Positions 1-5,821 are shown, counted from the first letter of the stretch. The stretch is 6,449 bases of DNA from Treponema sp. (GCA_016292805.1 JAEDFM010000067.1:1-6449), one strand, 5' to 3'. The notes: a model not told the origin generated them from the sequence alone. Translations and numbers: made by a program.

Positions 1-18
1 TGTCAAAAACGGGGCGTT

Positions 19-33
19 GCGGGGTGTCCCCGC
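19..33. repeat. GC-rich hairpin in left-edge G/C block
   Basis: GCGGGG (19-24) and CCCCGC (28-33) form a perfect 6-bp stem around TGT. TGTCCCC (25-31) can pair instead with GGGGACA (44-50), so two alternative hairpins compete. The first 90 bases are far richer in G+C than most of the window, and no gene in them can be supported, although the + strand is open through frame 1 from base 1 to about 105. This could be the 3' untranslated end of a rightward gene off the left edge, or an intergenic repeat element. The stem is seen directly; its role is unknown. Confidence 0.45.
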
Positions 34-43
34 TGGATGGGGT

Positions 44-386
44 GGGGACAGACCTTGGCTGGCCCCAGGGGAAGGACTCTTCCCCTTTTATTTATTTTTC
101 TGGAGTAAAAAGCTTCCATTGGCCGGGAGCAAGGGCTGAATCCAGGGAATAAGGGCCGATTTTACTGCGATGAAGGGAAGTAACCTGGTTATTTAAGGCC
201 AGAAACATTCGTTTTACCTGATGGAAAAGGCCCTGATTTATGGTAAGGGTACAGGTATTTGGGCTTTCAAAACTGAGAAGTGCCCCGGAAACGAATTGCT
301 GAGGAGCTTTTTTTTCGGCAGGGAGGGACAGACCTGTAAAACACTTGTCTATATAAAACTGCTGCTGCTCAACGGGGACAGACCTT
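44..386. repeat. three dispersed copies of GGGACAGACCT
   Basis: The 11-mer occurs at 45-55, 325-335 and 375-385. The first and third copies agree over 13 bases (GGGGACAGACCTT, 44-56 and 374-386). The first lies downstream of the pseudouridine synthase gene and the other two lie inside it. On the coding strand the two internal copies are read in different frames: as R-S-V-P (residues 89-92) and as G-L-S-L (residues 106-109). The repetition is therefore at the DNA level, not the protein level. It could be a dispersed REP-like word; no transposase is present here. Confidence 0.55.
67..98 (+). terminator. rightward intrinsic terminator
   Basis: AGGGGAAG (67-74) and CTTCCCCT (79-86) form an 8-bp stem with loop GACT. 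A T-rich tail follows (TTTTATTTATTTTT, about 85-98). This is the classical shape for ending a + strand transcript, so a rightward gene probably lies just beyond the left edge. On the - strand the stem lies just downstream of the pseudouridine synthase stop, but it has no U-tract on that side. It would therefore be a poor terminator for the leftward operon. The T-tail overlaps the last codons of the convergent gene. Confidence 0.6.
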
Positions 387-649
387 AAAAGAGTAACCTT
401 ATAAGTTTTTGAAATATTGTTTTCGTGGCGGGTAAGAAAGTTTGAAAACTGGCCGTCGGTTGTAAGAAGAAGAAGGCCGGTGGTGTCGGCATCAAGGCGG
501 CCTACGGTGTGGAGGCGGTGGCCCCGTTTTGCCTGCAGAAGCTGCTGATATTCTGGTGGGAGAAGCTGGTAAACGGTTTGATGGGAGTCGGAAACGCTGG
601 AACAAACTAGGCCGGCTGGCTTATTCATCATTATGTATAAATTACACAT
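92..649 (-). CDS. RsuA/RluB/E/F-family rRNA pseudouridine synthase, S4-less
   Basis: This 185-residue protein should isomerise a specific uridine of ribosomal RNA to pseudouridine in the cytoplasm. The family signature is clear: MNKPAG near residue 8, then GRLDADTTGLLLLT (50-63) with the catalytic Asp at 53, KTYKV (81-85), and HQVKRM (143-148), typical of the RsuA branch. The C-terminal LHRSKIGPYSLD and LAPGQWKL also match RsuA. The usual N-terminal S4 RNA-binding domain of about 60 residues is absent, as in E. coli RluE, so the target uridine cannot be assigned. The ATG at 649 overlaps the end of the upstream methyltransferase gene by 8 nt. That suggests translational coupling, since no clear Shine-Dalgarno is seen. 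In-frame ATGs at 631 and 628, just before NKPAG, are alternative starts. The gene is richer in G+C than its neighbours and carries two copies of the GGGACAGACCT word. Confidence 0.9.
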   Translation of the reverse strand: MCNLYIMMNKPAGLVCSSVSDSHQTVYQLLPPEYQQLLQAKRGHRLHTVGRLDADTTGLLLLTTDGQFSNFLTRHENNISKTYKVTLLRSVPVEQQQFYIDKCFTGLSLPAEKKAPQQFVSGALLSFESPNTCTLTINQGLFHQVKRMFLALNNQVTSLHRSKIGPYSLDSALAPGQWKLFTPEK

Positions 650-1574
650 GGGAATTGCGTTCCCAAAATACGCCGTCTGAATAGCCCTGAATGGATTTGT
701 CGTTGTCTGCGCGGTTAAGGCGTTTTTGTGCCAGCATGGCGTATTCCTGATTAATTTCTATTCCACAGAAATTGCGGCCCAGTTTTTTTGCTGTTACGCT
801 TGCTGTTCCACTGCCTAAGAATGGGTCGAATACCATATCACCAGGTTCTGTAGAGGCTAAAATCAGCTTTGCATACAGTTTTTCTGGTTTTTGAGTAGGA
901 TGATCTGTGTTTTCTGGCATGGACCAGAATGGAATGCTTATATCGTCCCAGAAGTTTGATGGGCAGGTTAGGCGGAAGTTTCCTTCCTTTTCTTCTTCCC
1001 AATCTTTTGGTTTACCGTCTACCTTATATGGAGCTATTACCTTTCTCTTAATTTTTACTGCATCTACATTGAAGTAGTAATTTTCGGGATCTTTTACTGC
1101 AAACCAGATGTCTTCCATTCCATTTTTCCAGTTTGCTTTGGCGCCACGGCCTTTTTCCCGCTGCCAGGTAATTCTGTTTAGAATTGTAAGCTCTTTTTCT
1201 ACGGCTCTCTGGAGTGCTGATGTGCATTTCCAGTCGCCACAAATATAAAGTGAACCATCAGCCTTTAGTTTTTTACAAACTGCAGGAAACCAGCTTTCCA
1301 GGTATTTATCGTAATCATCGGCTTTCATGGCTGCAAAACTAAGGCCATTGAAGTTTTTTGAAAGATTGTAAGGTGGGTCGATGATGATTAGGTCTGCAAA
1401 ATTGTCTGGTAAAAGCTTTAATGCTGCAATAATATCTGCATTAATTGTTTTGTTTACAAAATCAGCTTTTTGTTCCAGCATTTCTGTGGTGACCAGCTGA
1501 TTTTTTAGTTCTTCAACTTCTTCTGGGAGGAGTGTAATTGTTCTGTTCCTGGGTGCTCGTTCTTTTGTCTGCAT
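642..1574 (-). CDS. beta-class DNA amino-methyltransferase (N6-adenine or N4-cytosine)
   Basis: A 310-residue S-adenosylmethionine-dependent DNA methyltransferase. Catalytic motif IV is DPPY (residues 66-69). HPTQKPEKL follows at about 225, and the cofactor-binding motif I, DPFLGSGT (250-257), with GIEINQEY just after. Motif IV preceding motif I defines the beta class of the N6_N4_Mtase family. DPPY favours N6-adenine, but N4-cytosine cannot be excluded, and the recognition sequence cannot be read from the protein. No restriction endonuclease gene lies next to it, so it appears orphan within this window. Start choice: the frame is open back to a TTG at 1598, which would overlap the upstream gene by 14 nt. 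The ATG at 1574, 10 nt after the upstream stop, is preferred. Neither has a strong Shine-Dalgarno. It is the middle gene of a leftward operon with a DUF456 gene and a pseudouridine synthase gene. Confidence 0.92.
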   Translation of the reverse strand: MQTKERAPRNRTITLLPEEVEELKNQLVTTEMLEQKADFVNKTINADIIAALKLLPDNFADLIIIDPPYNLSKNFNGLSFAAMKADDYDKYLESWFPAVCKKLKADGSLYICGDWKCTSALQRAVEKELTILNRITWQREKGRGAKANWKNGMEDIWFAVKDPENYYFNVDAVKIKRKVIAPYKVDGKPKDWEEEKEGNFRLTCPSNFWDDISIPFWSMPENTDHPTQKPEKLYAKLILASTEPGDMVFDPFLGSGTASVTAKKLGRNFCGIEINQEYAMLAQKRLNRADNDKSIQGYSDGVFWERNSHV

Positions 1575-1584
1575 GATTTTGTAC

Positions 1585-2070
1585 TTAGAAAATGGCAATC
1601 ATTGCAAAAATCCAGATGAAAAGCAAAACTGATGACATTTTCATCCCGATTCCAAGAATAAAGCCACCGAATGCTCCAAATGCAGCCTTGAAAACTCTTT
1701 TCATATTGCTGGAATCATTAATAATTTCGCCAATGCAGGCTCCAACAAATGGACAGAAGATAATTCCAAGAGGGCCAATAAAGAAACCTACTATAAGTCC
1801 TATTGTACATCCCCAGGTTCCGGCTTTAGATCCACCGGCTTTTTTTGTCATTGTTACTGGCAAAATATTATCCATGATTGAAACAAATACTGCCAGTAAT
1901 CCTGTAAGAATTAAAATCCAAACTGGTGTGTGAATATAGGAAATCCAGCGGCCTAGTAAAAGGCCCAGCCAAGCAAGTGGTGCTCCAGGTAATACTGGAA
2001 CAACTGTACCTATAAGTCCAATAACGAGACATACAATTGCAATGATAAGTAATATCCAATCTAAAATCAT
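1585..2070 (-). CDS. DUF456-family membrane protein
   Basis: A 161-residue, very hydrophobic inner-membrane protein of unknown function. It matches the DUF456 family by pattern: an N-terminal hydrophobic helix (about 4-24), then VPVLPGAPLAWLGLL (24-38), a second and third helix, the conserved DNILPVTMTKKAGGSKAG stretch (67-84), a Gly-rich hydrophobic pair (87-117) with GPLGIIFCPFVGA, and a final helix (about 145-161). Length and layout fit the family (roughly 160 residues). It is the first gene of the leftward operon, with its ATG only 44 bp from the divergent permease ATG. No Shine-Dalgarno precedes the start; TACACT lies 6 nt before it, suggesting a leaderless message. No biochemical role is established for the family, and co-transcription with a DNA methyltransferase gives no obvious functional link. 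Confidence 0.9.
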   Translation of the reverse strand: MILDWILLIIAIVCLVIGLIGTVVPVLPGAPLAWLGLLLGRWISYIHTPVWILILTGLLAVFVSIMDNILPVTMTKKAGGSKAGTWGCTIGLIVGFFIGPLGIIFCPFVGACIGEIINDSSNMKRVFKAAFGAFGGFILGIGMKMSSVLLFIWIFAMIAIF

Positions 2071-2114
2071 AGTTTAAGTGTAACAATTTTTTACAATTTG
2101 GTATATTGTCATCT
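2071..2114. promoter_or_regulatory. compact divergent promoter region, probably leaderless both ways
   Basis: Only 44 bp separate the two divergent ATGs. On the + strand a -10-like TATATT (2102-2107) lies 7 nt before the permease ATG, with GTAACA (2080-2085) 16 nt upstream as a weak -35. On the - strand TACACT (complement of 2077-2082) lies 6 nt before the DUF456 ATG, and no good -35 is visible. Neither start has a Shine-Dalgarno, unlike the genes starting at 3270, 3818 and 5765. Transcription would begin at or next to each ATG. The boxes are seen directly; leaderless initiation is inferred. Confidence 0.45.
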
Positions 2115-3254
2115 ATGAATAAAATATTTGCTTTTTTTAAAAAAGAAATAATGCTTACAGTTTCAGTTATTGCGGCTGTAATATCTTTGTTTATAACTCC
2201 ACCTTCCAAGGCTCTTTTGGAATCTATTGACTGGAAAACCTTAGCTACTCTTTTTATGCTTCTTTCTGTTTTGGAAGGCTTTAAAAAAGAAAATATATTT
2301 AATCCTTTGTTAAAACGAACTTCCAGACTTTGTTCTATGAAAGGTCTGACCTGTTTTTTTGTATATTCGGTTTTTCTTACATCTATGTTTGTAACAAATG
2401 ATGTTTCACTGATAATTTTTGTGCCACTTACTATTATGCTGTTTAAAGCTGGCGGTAAAGAGCAGTACATTATTCCTGTATTAACTTTTGAAAATATTGC
2501 TGCTATCCGCGGTTCTCTGCTTACACCTTTTGGCAGTCCTCAGAATCTGTTTCTTTTTAGTCAAAGTGGAATAAGTGCTCCATCCTTTATGCTTATGATG
2601 CTTCCTTTGTGGCTTTTCAGCAGTGTTTTGCTTTTTATCTTTATTCTGTTTTTGTATAGAAAAGACGAAAAGGAATTGATTACTATTGAAGAGGAAAAGC
2701 TTTGCGAAGAATGGAAAAAAGAAAATCGGGGCAAAAGAATTCTTTACATTACTCTTTTTGTGATTATTGTAGCTACTATTGTTTCCAGAACAGTTTTCTG
2801 GCCTTATGTAACAATTGTAGTTGCTGCTGCATTGTTGATTTTTGACCATAAGATTTTGTTCAGAACTGATTATGTGCTTTTACTGACTTTCTTCTGTTTC
2901 TTTGTTTTCAGTTCATCAATCTGCGGAAATCCAGCTATTTCTGAGTTCTTGAAAAAATGGGTTGGTGGTCATGAATATGTATGGAGTATTCTGCTTAGTC
3001 AGATAATTTCTAATGTTCCGGCTAGTATTGTTTTGTGGCCTTTCACTGTTAATCTTAAGGCCCTTTTGTATGGGCTGGATAGTGCCGGGCTTTGTTCTAT
3101 TATTGGTTCACTGGCAAGTGTAATCAACCTTAGAATCTATAGTCGTGAATATCCTGGAAACAGTATGAAGTTTATTAGAAAATTCACATGGATTAGTCTG
3201 ATTTTCTTTGCCGTTGTAGCTGGGCCTCAGTATTTATTGCTACGCTTGTGGTAA
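2115..3254 (+). CDS. ArsB/SLC13-type anion permease (ion transporter superfamily)
   Basis: A 379-residue polytopic inner-membrane protein, probably a secondary anion transporter. Two half-motifs typical of ArsB/NhaD/SLC13-like carriers are visible. The N-terminal half has VTNDVSLIIFVPL (93-105) and then RGSLLTPFGSPQNLFL (132-147). The C-terminal half has SNVPASIVLWPF (299-310) and GSLASVINLRIY (331-342). They are separated by a charged cytoplasmic linker of about 30 residues (181-208). The GSPQN and SNVPAS loops are the expected re-entrant substrate-site elements. Ten or so membrane segments are apparent, and the protein is slightly short for the family. Substrate cannot be fixed: arsenite, citrate or another dicarboxylate, or sulfate are possible. 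The frame opens at a TTG at 2106, but the ATG at 2115 is preferred. An ArsC-like gene follows 15 nt later, which suggests but does not prove an arsenic role. Confidence 0.85.
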   Translation: MNKIFAFFKKEIMLTVSVIAAVISLFITPPSKALLESIDWKTLATLFMLLSVLEGFKKENIFNPLLKRTSRLCSMKGLTCFFVYSVFLTSMFVTNDVSLIIFVPLTIMLFKAGGKEQYIIPVLTFENIAAIRGSLLTPFGSPQNLFLFSQSGISAPSFMLMMLPLWLFSSVLLFIFILFLYRKDEKELITIEEEKLCEEWKKENRGKRILYITLFVIIVATIVSRTVFWPYVTIVVAAALLIFDHKILFRTDYVLLLTFFCFFVFSSSICGNPAISEFLKKWVGGHEYVWSILLSQIISNVPASIVLWPFTVNLKALLYGLDSAGLCSIIGSLASVINLRIYSREYPGNSMKFIRKFTWISLIFFAVVAGPQYLLLRLW

Positions 3255-3257
3255 TTT

Positions 3258-3263
3258 AAGGAG
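3258..3263 (+). promoter_or_regulatory. ribosome-binding site of the ArsC-like gene
   Basis: AAGGAG lies 6 nt before the ATG at 3270, inside the 15-nt gap after the permease stop. This strong site contrasts with the missing one at the permease start. It shows that the second gene can be translated independently on the same message. Confidence 0.8.
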
Positions 3264-3269
3264 ATTTTT

Positions 3270-3626
3270 ATGATTCAGATTTTTGGAACTACAAAAAGTT
3301 TTGATACAAAAAAAGCTCAGATGTGGTTTAAGGAAAGACGAATTCCTTTTCAGTTTATTGATCTTAAAGAAAAAGCTATGAGTAACGGGGAATTTGATTC
3401 TGTAGTAACTGCTTTAGCCAGAGTTTATGGAAGCAGAGCTGATGCTATTGATGCTATGATTGATAAGAAAAGTAAGGATTATGCATCTATTGCTTATATT
3501 GATGATGGTGATAAGGCTGAAAAGCTATTGGAATGCCAGAGTCTTATGGTGCAGCCAATCTGCAGAAATGGAAAAGATAAAGCTACAGTTGGATTGGCAA
3601 TAAAAACCTGGGAAGAATGGAAATAA
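3270..3626 (+). CDS. ArsC/YffB-like thioredoxin-fold protein lacking the catalytic Cys
   Basis: This 118-residue cytoplasmic protein belongs to the arsenate reductase (ArsC)/YffB/Spx family. Its start MIQIFGTTKS and the following DTKKAQMWFKERRIPFQFIDL match the family's beta-alpha-beta opening, and the C-terminal RNGKDKATVG matches its late strand. The family's reactive Cys sits in a CxxTxKA pattern; here the corresponding stretch is S10-F-D-T-K-K-A, so Cys is replaced by Ser. The usual Arg-Pro near the late loop reads Q95-P96-I-C98. Cys remain only at 89 and 98. Classical thiol-based arsenate reduction therefore looks unlikely, and a non-reductase or regulatory role, or decay, is possible. 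Length is normal for the family and the frame is intact, which argues against a recent pseudogene. It follows the permease gene by 15 nt with a strong AAGGAG site, so the two are probably co-transcribed. Confidence 0.88.
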   Translation: MIQIFGTTKSFDTKKAQMWFKERRIPFQFIDLKEKAMSNGEFDSVVTALARVYGSRADAIDAMIDKKSKDYASIAYIDDGDKAEKLLECQSLMVQPICRNGKDKATVGLAIKTWEEWK

Positions 3627-3671
3627 AAAAGCAGTCTTTTACAACTACCCTTAATCATTTTTAGTCTGTGA

Positions 3672-3785
3672 TTATTTATTTTTTAATAAATCACGGATTT
3701 CTTCAAGAAGAACTGCTTTGTCAGATTTAATTACTGGAATATAATATTGATTAGTATCTGTAACTTTTGTACATTTATGGTTGTA
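3672..3785 (-). pseudogene. possible C-terminal gene remnant (MscL-tail-like)
   Basis: The - strand frame ending at TAA (3672-3674) encodes about 37 residues finishing in KSDKAVLLEEIRDLLKNK. The pattern K-x-V-L-L-x-E-I-R-D-L-L-K closely resembles the C-terminal helix of the mechanosensitive channel MscL (E. coli VLLTEIRDLLKEQ). The part upstream of it does not resemble MscL, an in-frame stop lies at 3786-3788, and there is no start codon. It may be a decayed gene end, or a chance reading of A/T-rich intergenic DNA. Such amphipathic tails are simple and easily mimicked, so confidence is low. Confidence 0.2.
3747..3775 (+). promoter_or_regulatory. candidate promoter for the exported protein gene
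   Basis: TTGATT (3747-3752) and TACATT (3770-3775) are separated by 17 nt and resemble a sigma70-type -35/-10 pair. The leader would be about 36 nt long, ending in a GGAGG site. Another pairing, TTGTAC (3767-3772) with TACATA (3790-3795), is also 17 nt apart, so the exact promoter is uncertain. Confidence 0.3.
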
Positions 3786-3805
3786 TTAATACATATACAT
3801 TTTTC

Positions 3806-3810
3806 GGAGG
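3806..3810 (+). promoter_or_regulatory. ribosome-binding site deciding the start at 3818
   Basis: GGAGG is placed 7 nt before the ATG at 3818, and that ATG opens a typical signal peptide. The frame is open upstream to a TTG at 3767, but a start there would put 17 polar and aromatic residues before the signal peptide and has no such site. Confidence 0.85.
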
Positions 3811-3817
3811 TATTACT

Positions 3818-4393
3818 ATGAAAAAGATGCTTATTGTTATTGCTGCTATGACGGCTTTGTCAGTTTGTGCTTTTGCACAGGAAAATGAATCAGAAAAAGT
3901 TCGTGTAGATATTGTTGCTGCTGATAGTGTTTGTACTAACATTTTTTCTACTGTAAATACGACTACATTAGGAGTTCGTATAGGTCTTAATAACAACAAG
4001 GTTGGAATCCTTGCAGGGGGAATGCTTAGAGAAGGTTTTTGCACTGGAAATATAGAATCTGGTTTTAATATGGATTTTTATATTGGTGGAAATCCATTTA
4101 TAGGTGTGGAATTGTGGAATGCTGAAATTCTTGCTGGATTAACTATAGTTGGCGAAGGTGGAATTGGACCATATGTTGCACTTAATTATAATATAGACTT
4201 AATAAAACCTGAAACCGGTTTTACAGACCGCTTAAGCTTAAAACTTGGCGCTGAATATTTTTGGGATGGTTTTACAGGTGCCCACAGTAATGCTGAAAAT
4301 GCTGGCCTGGATGCTGTGACTATAGATATTGTTTCTATAATGATACCAAAAGTGTCAGTGGGTATTCAGTATACTTTTGGATGGGGATTCTAA
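3818..4393 (+). CDS. exported, probably outer-membrane beta-barrel protein of unknown function
   Basis: A 191-residue protein whose family is not recognised. Residues 1-20 (MKKMLIVIAAMTALSVCAFA) form a signal peptide with a likely cleavage site after AFA, leaving a mature protein starting at Q21. Cys17 has Val before it, so a lipobox is unlikely, although spirochaetal lipoboxes are loose. The mature part is rich in Gly, Asn and alternating hydrophobic residues, for example LGVRIGL, FIGVELW, AEILAGLTIVG, YVALNYNI, LSLKLGAEYFW and VSVGIQYTFGWGF. That suggests about eight beta strands and a small barrel. The last residue is Phe, as in many outer-membrane proteins recognised by the Bam machinery. 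The gene stands alone, with its own candidate promoter and GGAGG site, and ends at a strong terminator. Barrel structure is inferred from pattern only. Confidence 0.78.
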   Translation: MKKMLIVIAAMTALSVCAFAQENESEKVRVDIVAADSVCTNIFSTVNTTTLGVRIGLNNNKVGILAGGMLREGFCTGNIESGFNMDFYIGGNPFIGVELWNAEILAGLTIVGEGGIGPYVALNYNIDLIKPETGFTDRLSLKLGAEYFWDGFTGAHSNAENAGLDAVTIDIVSIMIPKVSVGIQYTFGWGF

Positions 4394-4420
4394 AATTTTA
4401 ATAAAATTTGAATAAAAATT

Positions 4421-4453
4421 AAAACTGGCTGATATTTTCAGCCAGTTTTTTTT
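4421..4453. terminator. bidirectional intrinsic terminator between convergent genes
   Basis: AAAACTGGCTGA (4421-4432) and TCAGCCAGTTTT (4438-4449) form a perfect 12-bp stem with a 5-nt loop. Eight T's run from 4446 to 4453 on the + strand. Read on the - strand, the stem is followed by a TTTTAATTTTT tail, so it can end both the exported-protein transcript and the MATE transcript. The TAA stop of the MATE gene (4452-4454) lies within the + strand T-tract. Confidence 0.92.
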
Positions 4454-5765
4454 ACATCTTAATTCTTAAAAGTCTTCCGGAATTAATTAAGGCTCTTACA
4501 AATTCATCAATCAAGACTGCTACAATTGCGCCCAGCATGCCCCATTTGAATACAAGAATAAATAAAGATGCCAGACTGATGATAAATACAGTTCCAAAAA
4601 GCTGTGTGTAGAACATCCATTTTGTGTCACCATAACCTTTGATTCCGCTTCCAACAATTACATTTGTAGATTTAGAGAAAAGGTTTACACAGACTAATGC
4701 CAGATATAAGTGTGAGCCCTCTATAATGCTTCTGTCTTTAGTAAAAATTCCAACTATCTGTTCAGGGAAAATCAGTGCCAAAACCAGGGTTGCAGCAGAA
4801 ACACAGCATGCCCAAAAAATAGAAGTTTTAATTACGCTTCTGTAGGTTTTTATATCTTTTGCGCCGGTAGCTTCGCCTGTAAGTGTAACAGTTCCACTTC
4901 CCAGAGAGCCCATAACAATTCCTCCAATCATTTCTATTGAGAATACAATTGAATAGATTCCAGCCGCTGTATCACTGATTGTATTGAGCAGACTGATTAA
5001 TGTAATGTTTCCAATATTCCAGCAGAATTCTTCAAGTGCAGAATTAACTCCAAGTTTAAGGGTTCTGATGTAGGAAGAAAACTTTGCATGAATTATCTGA
5101 CTGAAGGAAGGCTTTGTAATAAGATTTTTAGACTTTGCAACAATTATTACAATGTAGATTCCTCCCAGATATTCTGCGATTGTTGTTCCAAGGGCAGCAC
5201 CGGCAATTCCCATAGCAGGAAGACCAAGCTTTCCAAAAATAAGAATGTAATCCAGAGCAATGTTTAAACAGGAACGAATCAAACCATAGGTTACAAAAGG
5301 TTTTGTGTAGTTTGATGTCTGAAGCATAGTCATCATGGAACAGCCGATCCCAGTTACAATGTAGATAGGTGCAAAAAGTCTAGTGTAGTTTACACAATAA
5401 TCCATTACTGTTGGCGCTACTCCCATAAGCTTAAAAACTACTGGAGAAAAGAAAGTCCAGAAAAGAAAAAGAATAAATGGAATAATATTGTGGAAAATAT
5501 GTAAAGATGCTGCATATTCTTTTGCCTGTTCAATTTTTCCTTCACCAACAGCCTGACTTATTAAAATTGAGGCACCCATAGCAAGTGAATAAACAATAGA
5601 CATTGTTGTCCAGATTGGTGCAGTAGCATTTCCAACGGCACTTACATACAGAACATCAAGACGGCCCAAAAAAATGCGGTCAATAAGCATTTGAATATTT
5701 GAAATCAAATTACTGAGCATAATAGGTACAGCAATCTGTAATAGGCGTCGTTTGTATTCTTTCAT
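4452..5765 (-). CDS. MATE-family efflux transporter
   Basis: A 437-residue inner-membrane antiporter of the multidrug and toxic compound extrusion family, expected to export cationic compounds in exchange for Na+ or H+. The N-terminus is typical: IAVPIMLSNLISNIQMLID (11-29), then FLGRL and SAVGNATAPIW (42-52), and a MGASILISQAVGEGK stretch (63-77). A second repeat half begins near LGVNSALEEFCWNIGNI, and the protein closes with a positively charged end after VRALINSGRL. Length fits the family's usual 440-460 residues and about twelve hydrophobic segments are visible. The ATG at 5765 is supported by AGGAG (complement of 5774-5778) 8 nt upstream. It is monocistronic by context: a long intergenic block precedes it and a bidirectional terminator follows. 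The transported substrate cannot be told from sequence. Confidence 0.93.
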   Translation of the reverse strand: MKEYKRRLLQIAVPIMLSNLISNIQMLIDRIFLGRLDVLYVSAVGNATAPIWTTMSIVYSLAMGASILISQAVGEGKIEQAKEYAASLHIFHNIIPFILFLFWTFFSPVVFKLMGVAPTVMDYCVNYTRLFAPIYIVTGIGCSMMTMLQTSNYTKPFVTYGLIRSCLNIALDYILIFGKLGLPAMGIAGAALGTTIAEYLGGIYIVIIVAKSKNLITKPSFSQIIHAKFSSYIRTLKLGVNSALEEFCWNIGNITLISLLNTISDTAAGIYSIVFSIEMIGGIVMGSLGSGTVTLTGEATGAKDIKTYRSVIKTSIFWACCVSAATLVLALIFPEQIVGIFTKDRSIIEGSHLYLALVCVNLFSKSTNVIVGSGIKGYGDTKWMFYTQLFGTVFIISLASLFILVFKWGMLGAIVAVLIDEFVRALINSGRLLRIKM

Positions 5766-5821
5766 AGCATAAACTCCTGACGGTGAAAAAATAACATTTT
5801 GAAACTTTTTGCAATTGTATA

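Larger units (their letters stand above)
3627..3817. other. 191-bp intergenic gap with inverted repeats and an antisense coding-like stretch
   Basis: The gap is A/T-rich and shows no start-bearing gene. AAAGCAGT (3628-3635) and ACTGCTTT (3712-3719) are an 8-bp inverted pair. They enclose a weaker hairpin, GTGATT...AATAAATCAC (3668-3694), with a 3-nt bulge. Neither has a good T-tract on the + strand, so a terminator for the ArsC-like gene is not convincing. On the - strand, 3672-3785 is open and reads like the end of a protein (VLLEEIRDLLKNK, then stop), but it has no ATG, GTG or TTG. Confidence 0.4.

Noticed and set aside
1..105. Open rightward frame at the left edge as the end of a protein gene
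   Set aside because: It is open for only about 35 codons through G/C-rich inverted repeats and a terminator-like hairpin, with no family motif. It looks like untranslated or repeat DNA.
672..681. GCCGTCTGAA, identical to the Neisseria DNA uptake word
   Set aside because: It is a single copy inside the methyltransferase coding sequence of an unrelated low-G+C organism. Nothing else suggests Neisseria, so a chance match is the simplest reading.
1575..1598. Upstream TTG start for the methyltransferase adding eight residues
   Set aside because: It would overlap the DUF456 gene, it has no ribosome-binding site, and the ATG at 1574 lies right after the upstream stop.
1868..2470. Leftward 200-codon open frame across the divergent starts
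   Set aside because: It is antisense to the permease gene and out of frame over the DUF456 gene, both strongly supported. It has no recognisable domain and is a frame shadow.
2115..3626. A confident arsenic-resistance operon call
   Set aside because: No ArsR-type regulator is visible, the permease substrate is undetermined, and the ArsC-like protein lacks its catalytic Cys.
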